Assembly: GCF_000766945.1 (NCBI RefSeq)
Contig: NZ_ALBT01000067.1
Span: 30,534 to 94,533 of the forward strand
Origin: Cellvibrio mixtus subsp. mixtus J3-8
Lineage (GTDB): Bacteria; Pseudomonadota; Gammaproteobacteria; Pseudomonadales; Cellvibrionaceae
Direction of reading: 5' to 3'
Length of the DNA stretch: 64,000 nt
The translations under genes were made by a program, and so were the position numbers. A model generated the notes under the pieces. The model saw only the letters and a list, made by a program, of their open reading frames with translations. It ran no database searches and had not been told where the DNA came from. Every line of letters starts with the position of its first letter. Position 1 is the first letter of the stretch. Of the stretch, positions 17,977 through 24,733 are shown in pieces.

Positions 17977-19011
17977 ATGAAAACCGCAAAAAAAAGACTT
18001 TCAGATAAAAAAATCACTTTGGTTGATGTTGCCAATGCTTCCGGTGTTAGTGCTATCACTGTGTCCCGCGTTATCAACCAGCCTGAAAAAGTCTCGGAGT
18101 CCTTGCGTATCCAGGTCCAAAAAGCCATTGATTCACTGGGTTACATCCCGAACCAGCATGCCAGTTCACTCGCGTCTTCCAAATCCCGGGTTATCGGGGT
18201 TGCCATCCCTTCGCTCAGCAACATCGTATTTACCGAGGTATTGCGCGGGATTTATGAAGTGATGGGGGCGAGTGGCTACAAGGTTTTGTTGGTCGATACC
18301 CATTATTCCCCCCTCGAAGAAGAGAAGATGATCCGCACCTTGCTGAGCCAGTCACCGGAAGGGTTGATTATCACGGGTGGCGATCAAACCAAGGCTTGTC
18401 AAAACTTCCTTACCAAGGCGCGAATTCCTATCGTGCAGATAATGGAATTACTCGCTGACCCTATCGATATGAATGTGGGTTTTGCCCACGGCCGTGCGGG
18501 TTACGATGTGGTTAAACATTTAATTGGCCAGGGGTATGAGCGCATCGGGTTTATCGGCGCGCGCATGGATCCGCGTGTTCAGCAGCGTATGCAAGGCTAC
18601 AAGCTGGCACTGGAGCAAATGGGCAAGTTTGATAAAAACTTAATTGTGACCACGCCTGAACCTTCATCTATTGGTGTGGGAGGTGAGTTGTTCAAAAGTT
18701 TGATGGCATCTACTAACGGAGTTGTCGATGCCGTTTTTTGTGTGAACGATGACCTGGCATTGGGGGCGCTCTTTGAAGCCCAACGGATGAATATCAATGT
18801 CCCCCAGGATCTTGCAATTTGCGGGTTTAACGATATTGAAGCCGCTGCCTACGTGAATCCATCGCTCACCAGTGTATCGGTGGGGCGTTATGAGATGGGG
18901 GTAAAAGCCGCTGATATGATTATCCGTGTGCTCAACGAAAAACCCATTGAATCCAAAAAGGTGGATATGGGTTATGAAATCAAAAAACGCGTGTCTACCA
19001 GTCGCCTCTGA
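17977..19011 (+). CDS. LacI/GntR-type transcriptional regulator of the sugar-acid cluster
   Basis: A 344-residue LacI-family repressor. The N-terminal HTH and hinge are clear (TLVDVANASGVSAITVSRVIN, then GYIPNQHASSLAS), followed by a periplasmic-binding-protein-like effector domain (GVAIPSLSNIVFTEVL, CGFNDIEAAAYVNPSLTSV). The overall pattern resembles the gluconate repressor GntR of enterics, which fits the divergent gluconokinase. ATG 17977 was preferred over 17938 because it gives the usual short N-terminus, but neither has a strong ribosome site. Only 37 bases separate it from the transporter, so regulator, transporter and phosphorylase are probably one operon. Its inducer might be gluconate, cellobionate or a phosphate derivative (inference). 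Confidence 0.88.
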   Translation: MKTAKKRLSDKKITLVDVANASGVSAITVSRVINQPEKVSESLRIQVQKAIDSLGYIPNQHASSLASSKSRVIGVAIPSLSNIVFTEVLRGIYEVMGASGYKVLLVDTHYSPLEEEKMIRTLLSQSPEGLIITGGDQTKACQNFLTKARIPIVQIMELLADPIDMNVGFAHGRAGYDVVKHLIGQGYERIGFIGARMDPRVQQRMQGYKLALEQMGKFDKNLIVTTPEPSSIGVGGELFKSLMASTNGVVDAVFCVNDDLALGALFEAQRMNINVPQDLAICGFNDIEAAAYVNPSLTSVSVGRYEMGVKAADMIIRVLNEKPIESKKVDMGYEIKKRVSTSRL

Positions 19012-19048
19012 TGATTGCGCCTTACAATAATTATTATCGAGGTGTGCT

Positions 19049-20422
19049 GTGACCACTGATCAAAACCCGGTATTGACGACAGACTCGCGCATTAGTTGGC
19101 GGGAAAAAATCAGCTATGGTATTGCTGATTTGGGCTTCAATTTTTATTGGGCCAATATTGCTACATTTTTAATGATTTTCTATACCGACGTATTCGGTAT
19201 TTCTGCACTTGCCGCCGGCAGCATGATGTTTACCATCAAACTGATTAACGCATTTACTGATCCAATGATCGGTGCGCTCTCGGACAGAACGCGCAGTCGT
19301 TTCGGAAAGTTTCGCCCCTATTTAATCTGGATGGCATTGCCGCTCGCCTGTGCCGGTGTGCTTACTTACACCACACCAAATCTCGGTGAAGATGGAAAGT
19401 TAATTTGGGCCTACGGTACCTATTTGTTAATGATGGTGTGTTACACCTGCATCAATATTCCTTACAACGCATTATCCGGGGTCATGTCGAGTGATACCCA
19501 GGAGCGTTCAACCATTAATGGATTGCGTTTTATTTTTGCATTTACTGGTAGTACGGTGGTGACTTATTTAACCCCGGATATGGTGAAATATTTAGGGCAG
19601 GGCGATGAGCGCCTGGGTTGGCAATTAACTATGGTAGTGTGGGGAATTGCAGCCAGTATTTTATTTATCTGGACATTCTTTAATACCAAAGAGCGGGTAA
19701 AACCAATCGCCCCTGAGCCGAGCTCAGTGGTGCAGGATATTAAAGACCTTACTCGCAACGGTCCTTGGGTTGTGCTGTTTTTCCTGGCGCTGATCATTAT
19801 GATCACCATTACATTGCGCACCAGTTCAGCGGCTTATTATTTTAAATACTACGTTGGCAACCCTGATCTCATTAAAACATTTGTGCCTGCTTATATGGCT
19901 GCTGCGGCTGTCGGCGCATCACTTACACCGTTAATGACTCGTTATATCGATAAAAAAATATTGATGATGATATTGATGAGTATCACCGCTGTATTGTCAT
20001 TTACATTTTATTTTATCCCTAAAGAGCAAGTGGAATTGATGTATGCGCTACAAATTGCGATTGGCTTTGTATTGGGGCCGAAATCACCGCTGGCATTTTC
20101 TATGTATGCGGATACCGCTGATTACAATGAGTGGAAGACCGGGCGCCGTGCTACGGCAATGACATTTGCGGCGGCAACTTTTTCGCAAAAACTGGGTAAT
20201 GCGTTGGCGGCGTTAATGATGGGTGTTATTTTTGCTTCGTTAGGTTACGTTGCCAATGCAACACAAACGGAGGCATCGCAAACCGGTATTGTTATGTTGA
20301 TGTCATTTATCCCTGCGGTATTTGCGGTGCTTGCTGTTGCGTGCATGTTTTTTTACTCGCTGGATAACAAAACCCTGAAGCAAATCCAGATCGACCTGGC
20401 TGCCCGTAAGGCGCAGATATAA
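19049..20422 (+). CDS. GPH-family sugar:cation symporter (candidate cellobionate transporter)
   Basis: A 457-residue protein with about 12 membrane helices and MelB-like signatures: KISYGIADLGFNFYW at the start, INAFTDPMIGALSDRTRSRFGKFRPYL in the first cytoplasmic loop region, and NIPYNALSGVMSSD. The GPH family couples uptake of glycosides and oligosaccharides to Na or H. It starts at GTG 19049 behind GAGGTG. Position between the regulator and a GH94 phosphorylase of the cellobionate type suggests it imports a cellobionate-like disaccharide, so the phosphorylase can work in the cytoplasm; transport specificity is inferred from context. Confidence 0.88.
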   Translation: MTTDQNPVLTTDSRISWREKISYGIADLGFNFYWANIATFLMIFYTDVFGISALAAGSMMFTIKLINAFTDPMIGALSDRTRSRFGKFRPYLIWMALPLACAGVLTYTTPNLGEDGKLIWAYGTYLLMMVCYTCINIPYNALSGVMSSDTQERSTINGLRFIFAFTGSTVVTYLTPDMVKYLGQGDERLGWQLTMVVWGIAASILFIWTFFNTKERVKPIAPEPSSVVQDIKDLTRNGPWVVLFFLALIIMITITLRTSSAAYYFKYYVGNPDLIKTFVPAYMAAAAVGASLTPLMTRYIDKKILMMILMSITAVLSFTFYFIPKEQVELMYALQIAIGFVLGPKSPLAFSMYADTADYNEWKTGRRATAMTFAAATFSQKLGNALAALMMGVIFASLGYVANATQTEASQTGIVMLMSFIPAVFAVLAVACMFFYSLDNKTLKQIQIDLAARKAQI

Positions 20423-20462
20423 ATTTCAAACTATATACAAACTCTAGATAACTTTTCATCCG

Positions 20463-20486
20463 GGTACCTTTTCAGGTACCTTTTTC
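20463..20486 (+). terminator. Intercistronic hairpin GGTACC-6-GGTACC followed by T-rich run
   Basis: GGTACC at 20463-20468 and 20475-20480 can pair, and TTTTTCTTTC follows, giving a small terminator-like hairpin between the transporter and the phosphorylase. It could act as a partial terminator or attenuator setting different levels, or protect the upstream mRNA end. The stem is only 6 bp. Confidence 0.5.
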
Positions 20487-20501
20487 TTTCAGGTAACTGA
20501 T

Positions 20502-22853
20502 ATGTTAAGACCTTCACACAATGGTGAGCGTTACGATTTGCTAACGCCCACTGCCATGCCGCGTGCCGCCGGTTTTTTATGGAACCAGCGCATGATGATC
20601 CAATCGACTTGTCGCGGGTATGCTGTTGCGCAATTTATGCAACCGGAACCGGCCAAATATGCGTATGCGCCCAATCTGGAAGCGAAAACATTTATGCAGC
20701 CAGAGCAACCTTATTATGCGCATCATCCCGGTCGCTTTTTTTATGTGAAGGATGAAGATACTGGCGAGATTTTTTCGGCACCTTATGAGCCGGTGCGGGC
20801 ACCTTACGAAAATTATATATTTTCGATTGGCAAAAGTGATTTGCGTTGGACGTTGCAATCCCTGGGCATTGAGATAGAAATTACGCTGTCATTGCCGGTT
20901 GCGGATGTGGTGGAGTTATGGGATGTAAAAGTTACCAATCGTTCCGCGCGCGCGCGACGCATTAGTGTTTATCCGTATTTCCCTGTGGGTTATATGTCGT
21001 GGATGAATCAAGCGGCGGAGTATCGTGCTGACCTCGGTGGCGTGGTAGCGACTTGCGTAACGCCTTATCAAAAAGTAGCGGATCACTTTAAAAATAAACT
21101 CTTTAAAGACAAAACATTTTTCCTGCATGAACAGAAACCGATAGCATGGGACGCAAAACAGGAAACCTTTGAAGGTGAAGGCGGGCTGCATAATCCATCA
21201 GCTTTGCAACAGGAAACGTTGTCTGGTGGAGACGCCCGTTATGAAACTCCGGCAGCGATTTTGCAATATCGCCTGGAGTTGTCGGCAAATGGCGAACAGG
21301 TTTATCGTTTTATTTTTGGGCCGGCGTTTGATGACGCAGAAATAAAAAAAATACGTGACACTTATTTAAGTGAACAGGGTTTTGCCAAAGCGCGCGCTGA
21401 ATATTCTGCATATGTGGCAAGTGGTAATGGCTGCTTGCAAATTCAAACACCGGATGCCGGGCTGGATAACTTTGTAAACAATTGGTTGCCGCGCCAGGTG
21501 TTTTATCATGGCGATGTAAATCGCCTCACCACTGATCCACAGACGCGCAATTATCTGCAGGACAATATGGGCATGACATTTATCAAGCCCGAAATCACTC
21601 GCGCTGCATTTTTACATGCGCTGAGCCAACAGGAGGCTTCTGGCGCTATGCCCGACGGTATTTTACTGGTGGAAGGCGCAGAGCTGAAATACATCAACCA
21701 GATTCCACACACGGATCATTGCGTTTGGCTGCCGGTATGCTTAAAAACTTACCTGGATGAAACTAACGATTACGCGATGTTGGATGAGCTAGTCTCCGGG
21801 CATGATGGGAAGACCCTGAGTGTGTTTGAGCGAATCAGCAGCGCGATGCGCTGGCTGCTGCAAGCGCGTGATTATCGCGGCTTAAGTTTTATCGCCCAGG
21901 GTGACTGGTGTGATCCGATGAATATGGTGGGTTACAAAGGTAAAGGGGTTTCCGGTTGGCTTTCTGTCGCAACCGCTTACGCTTTAAATTTGTGGGCCGA
22001 TGTCTGCGCAAAAACATCACGCACGGATTTACAGCAAGAATTCATTGCCGGTGCAAGAGATGTGAATGCGGCGGTGAATAAATACTTATGGGATGGCGAA
22101 TGGTTTGGTCGCGGCATCACTGATGATGATGTTGTTTTTGGTATTAGCAACGACAAGGAGGGGCGCATCTTTTTAAATCCACAAAGCTGGGCGATCCTCG
22201 GTGGTGCTGCTAATGAAGAGCAGCGCAAAAAAATGATTGCAGCGGTAGAAGCGCAATTGGAAACACCCTATGGTGTTGCGATGTTGGCTCCCGCATATAC
22301 TGCCATGCGCGATGATGTGGGGCGTGTAACCCAAAAGCATCCCGGATCTGCAGAAAATGGTTCTGTCTATAATCATGCGGCAGTTTTTTATATCTACAGT
22401 TTGTTTACTGTCGCTGAGAAAGATCGCGCTTATAAGTTATTGCGACAAATGATTCCCGGTCCAACGGAAGCGGATTATTTGCAGCGTGGACAGATGCCGG
22501 TTTACATCCCTAACTATTATCGCGGTGCGTATTATCAATATCCGCGCACTGCGGGGCGGTCATCGCAATTATTTAATACCGGGACTGTGTCCTGGGTGTA
22601 CCGCTGCCTGGTAGAAGGTATTTTTGGTTTGCAGGGTGATACTGAGGGCTTGCGAGTCAATCCGCAATTGCCATCGGATTGGAATGAGGCAAAAGCAGTA
22701 CGTGAGTTCCGCGGTGCAAGTTTTGCGGTAAGTATTAAGCGTAGTGCAGTGGAAAAATTGCAATTGCGTTGCGATGGTGAATTGCTGGTTGATAATTGTG
22801 TACGCAAGATTGAAGCTGGGCGGCGATATCAATTGGATGTTTTGATTCCTTAA
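20502..22853 (+). CDS. GH94 cellobionic acid phosphorylase
   Basis: The 783-residue protein matches the compact GH94 branch that phosphorolyses 4-O-beta-D-glucosyl-D-gluconate (cellobionate) to glucose 1-phosphate and gluconate. The catalytic general acid should be Asp471 in GDWCDPMN. Arg608 and Lys612 in GRVTQKHPG match, with a one-residue offset, the Arg609/Lys613 carboxylate-binding pair I recall for the Saccharophagus degradans enzyme. The phosphate-binding HPGSAENG loop is present. The length (about 785) is that of cellobionic acid phosphorylases; cellobiose phosphorylases are slightly longer (about 810-820). There is no signal peptide, so it is cytoplasmic. Gluconokinase next door consumes the other product. 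Ribosome site AGGTAA precedes ATG 20502. Confidence 0.88.
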   Translation: MLRPSHNGERYDLLTPTAMPRAAGFLWNQRMMIQSTCRGYAVAQFMQPEPAKYAYAPNLEAKTFMQPEQPYYAHHPGRFFYVKDEDTGEIFSAPYEPVRAPYENYIFSIGKSDLRWTLQSLGIEIEITLSLPVADVVELWDVKVTNRSARARRISVYPYFPVGYMSWMNQAAEYRADLGGVVATCVTPYQKVADHFKNKLFKDKTFFLHEQKPIAWDAKQETFEGEGGLHNPSALQQETLSGGDARYETPAAILQYRLELSANGEQVYRFIFGPAFDDAEIKKIRDTYLSEQGFAKARAEYSAYVASGNGCLQIQTPDAGLDNFVNNWLPRQVFYHGDVNRLTTDPQTRNYLQDNMGMTFIKPEITRAAFLHALSQQEASGAMPDGILLVEGAELKYINQIPHTDHCVWLPVCLKTYLDETNDYAMLDELVSGHDGKTLSVFERISSAMRWLLQARDYRGLSFIAQGDWCDPMNMVGYKGKGVSGWLSVATAYALNLWADVCAKTSRTDLQQEFIAGARDVNAAVNKYLWDGEWFGRGITDDDVVFGISNDKEGRIFLNPQSWAILGGAANEEQRKKMIAAVEAQLETPYGVAMLAPAYTAMRDDVGRVTQKHPGSAENGSVYNHAAVFYIYSLFTVAEKDRAYKLLRQMIPGPTEADYLQRGQMPVYIPNYYRGAYYQYPRTAGRSSQLFNTGTVSWVYRCLVEGIFGLQGDTEGLRVNPQLPSDWNEAKAVREFRGASFAVSIKRSAVEKLQLRCDGELLVDNCVRKIEAGRRYQLDVLIP

Positions 22854-22871
22854 TTATCAAAAACGTGGAAA

Positions 22872-22916
22872 CAAAAACCCAAAAGGCGTGCACGGTGCAC
22901 GCCTTTTGGGTTTTTG
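22872..22916. terminator. Strong bidirectional terminator, perfect 22-bp hairpin
   Basis: Left arm 22872-22893 and right arm 22895-22916 are perfect complements (CAAAAACCC AAAAGGCGTGCAC in the left arm) with a one-base centre. The A-rich left and T-rich right flanks give a terminator for both the phosphorylase (+) and the zinc-ribbon gene (-). Confidence 0.92.
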
Positions 22917-22926
22917 GGTATTGATA

Positions 22927-23304
22927 TTAGAAGTCAAAGATTTCGCTCAGTATGGATTTCTTTTTGTAGGGTTTTCCGTAGTGTCCACCGTAGTTGTGGT
23001 GTTTACGGTCATCATCATAATGTTTGCGTTGTGAATCGTAATGGCGTTGTTCTTTGTAATCGTGCTGGGGGCGATAATGTTGATCCTGGTGTTGTTGCGG
23101 GCGATGATCGTGCACGGTTTGTTGCGCCTGCGGAGCAGGAGTTACCTCTTCTTGTGCACGTTCGATTAATTTATCCAGCTCTCCGCGATCCAGCCATACA
23201 CCGCGACATTTAGGGCAGTAATCAATTTCAATGCCTGAGCGTTCGGAAATAAGCAGGTGAGGGCGGTCCGGGGATTCGTAACAACTGGGATTTGGGCAGT
23301 GCAT
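22927..23304 (-). CDS. Zinc-ribbon (zf-TFIIB) protein with His-rich tail
   Basis: A 125-residue protein starting at ATG 23304 (GGAG seven bases upstream), since the frame before it lacks a ribosome site. Residues 1-45 form a zf-TFIIB-like zinc ribbon: CPNPSC, later CPKCRGVWLDRGELDKLI. Residues 60-115 are extremely rich in His, Gln, Tyr, Asp and Arg with many HY, HH and QQ pairs, then a short basic-hydrophobic end KKKSILSEIFDF. The tail may bind metal ions or be disordered. Proteins with this ribbon are common and unassigned. It lies opposite to the phosphorylase and downstream of the DUF413 gene. Confidence 0.75.
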   Translation of the reverse strand: MHCPNPSCYESPDRPHLLISERSGIEIDYCPKCRGVWLDRGELDKLIERAQEEVTPAPQAQQTVHDHRPQQHQDQHYRPQHDYKEQRHYDSQRKHYDDDRKHHNYGGHYGKPYKKKSILSEIFDF

Positions 23305-23357
23305 ATTGTGTCTCCGATGTGTGCGTGAAATGAATACACAACGACCGGGCACGCGAA

Positions 23358-23380
23358 ACCTTTGTCATTGTGACAAAGGT
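23358..23380. terminator. Hairpin ACCTTTGTC-5-GACAAAGGT downstream of DUF413 gene
   Basis: A perfect 9-bp stem with a 5-base loop lies between the DUF413 gene (ends 23512) and the zinc-ribbon start (23304). On the minus strand it is not followed by a long U-run, so it may be a weak terminator or a regulatory hairpin. A second short palindrome (GCAAATGC-3-GCATTTGC) lies at 23388-23406. Confidence 0.4.
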
Positions 23381-23511
23381 CTCGTTCGCAAATGCAGGGC
23401 ATTTGCCTGCGGTGCCGGAGCCGATGGATTAAAAAGGCTCGTGATGACGACAGTCGCAGCGGGAACTACTCCCCTTCGGTAAGCGGATTTTTCAGTAATG
23501 GAGCCTGCTTG

Positions 23512-23919
23512 TCAACCTGCCTCGGTTTTAGCGGCTTTCCTGGTGGCCTTGGTTGCTGGTTTGGCCTCGGCTACCTTTGGTTTGGTTTCAGCCTCTTTGG
23601 GTTCTGTTGTTTTGGCTTTGGGTTTGGCTTTGGTTTTAGCAGGGGAGGATGCCTGGCGGGTTTTGACGATGGCGAGATATTTGACCCAGGCCTGTTCAAC
23701 CGGGCTCTTGGGTGCGCTTTGATTGGCTATAACTTTGAGAATATGCTGGTCTTCATTGGTCGGATCGGAAACTTCTTCTTGCATCAAGGCGTTAATTAAT
23801 ACGCCCTGCTTGCGGATTAATCTGGCTTGTACGTCGGATAATCCACCCTTCTCAAAACCTTCTGGGAAGTTGACTGCATCCTGGAATGTTTGTTTCAAGT
23901 AATGCTCACGCGGCAACAT
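23512..23919 (-). CDS. MaoP-like DUF413 protein with histone-H1-like tail
   Basis: A 135-residue protein. Residues 10-88 match the DUF413/MaoP pattern: a FPEGFEKGGLSDVQARL segment and SPVEQAWVKYLAIVK, resembling E. coli YifE/MaoP (PRGFSRHGDFTIKEAQLL, TEAERVWSKYMTRIK). Known MaoP, with its maoS site, helps organise the Ori macrodomain. Here the last 45 residues are a Lys/Ala/Pro/Thr-rich tail (AKTKAKPKAKTTEPKE, AKPATKATRKAAK) like bacterial histone-H1-type proteins, which E. coli MaoP lacks. A DNA-binding or compaction role is plausible but inferred. Confidence 0.7.
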   Translation of the reverse strand: MLPREHYLKQTFQDAVNFPEGFEKGGLSDVQARLIRKQGVLINALMQEEVSDPTNEDQHILKVIANQSAPKSPVEQAWVKYLAIVKTRQASSPAKTKAKPKAKTTEPKEAETKPKVAEAKPATKATRKAAKTEAG

Positions 23920-24224
23920 AGGGTATCTCCATTATTAGTATGCGCTCATCAGGTTTGGAGTATCTCCGAATTACCGCGTCCCTGTTATCGGTCATCCCGG
24001 GTGGATTTACCCAAAGCACTGCTTTCATTGTTATAGCGCTGGAATCGCTCTCCAGCCAAAAGTTGCTGCCGAATTTAATCTGTTTTTGTGACAGTGTATA
24101 GAGCTTAAATTACCCTGGCTGATGGTTTTATCATCCGTTTGTTGGTGATCTGCCCTGTATGTGCAAATTGCGGGCATAAAAAAACCGGCCGAAGCCGGTT
24201 TTTTGAGCTGTATACCCGGTGCGA
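23920..24224. other. Intergenic region between DUF413 gene and rpsT
   Basis: This 305-base stretch holds the DUF413 ribosome site (ATGGAGATACCC before its ATG), a possible DUF413 promoter (minus-strand TTGGCT at 24059-24054, 18-base spacer, TATAAC at 24035-24030), and at its right end the rpsT terminator. No coding signal was seen. Confidence 0.5.
24178..24204. terminator. rpsT Rho-independent terminator
   Basis: AAAAAACCGGC-CGAA-GCCGGTTTTTT forms a perfect hairpin ending the leftward rpsT transcript; read on the minus strand the loop is TTCG, an extra-stable tetraloop, followed by a T-run. It is symmetric and could also stop rightward transcription. Confidence 0.92.
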
Positions 24225-24491
24225 TTAAGCAGCCAGTGCCTTCAGCTTGGCATTCAAGCGGCTCTTATGACGAGCAGCTTTGTTTTTGTGGATCAAGCCT
24301 TTATCGGCAATACGATCAATCACAGAAACTGCTGATACGTAAGCAGCTTGCGCAGCAGCTTTGTCGCCAGTAGCGATAGCAGCCAACACTTTCTTGAGGT
24401 AAGTACGCCCCATAGAGCGCATGCTTGCGTTGTGCTTGCGAGCTTTTTCATTCTGACGCGCGCGTTTTTTGGCTTGGGGTGTATTTGCCAC
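24225..24491 (-). CDS. rpsT: 30S ribosomal protein S20
   Basis: The 88-residue basic protein is S20 in full: [19 protein letters not shown] at the start and [17 protein letters not shown] at the end. It binds 16S rRNA in the 30S subunit body. The start codon is GTG at 24491 with AGGAG eight bases upstream; E. coli rpsT also uses a non-ATG start (UUG), which takes part in autoregulation, so weak initiation may matter here as well. Its own promoter lies at 24559-24586. Confidence 0.97.
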   Translation of the reverse strand: MANTPQAKKRARQNEKARKHNASMRSMGRTYLKKVLAAIATGDKAAAQAAYVSAVSVIDRIADKGLIHKNKAARHKSRLNAKLKALAA

Positions 24492-24558
24492 CTTAGTGCT
24501 CCTATAAATAAATTCTGGATAAAACTGACTAAAAAGGGTCTGGATTCAGGGACGCGAC

Positions 24559-24586
24559 ATTATGCCGTTTTCGATTAGTTTGTCAA
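24559..24586 (-). promoter_or_regulatory. rpsT sigma-70 promoter
   Basis: On the minus strand TTGACA (24586-24581), a 16-base spacer and CATAAT (24564-24559) form a near-consensus promoter about 68 bases before the rpsT start, followed by a GTCGCG discriminator that suggests growth-rate control. Confidence 0.7.
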
Positions 24587-24733
24587 CCAAAGAAACGATT
24601 TTCTAGCAGTAGGGAAATGCCTTTTTACAAAGGTTGGTTTTACGATAGTTTACACGCCGCGGCAGGGACAAGCGGCTGATTCTGGATACACTTTGAGCGA
24701 TATAAATATAACGATGCTCAGGGGATACCATCC

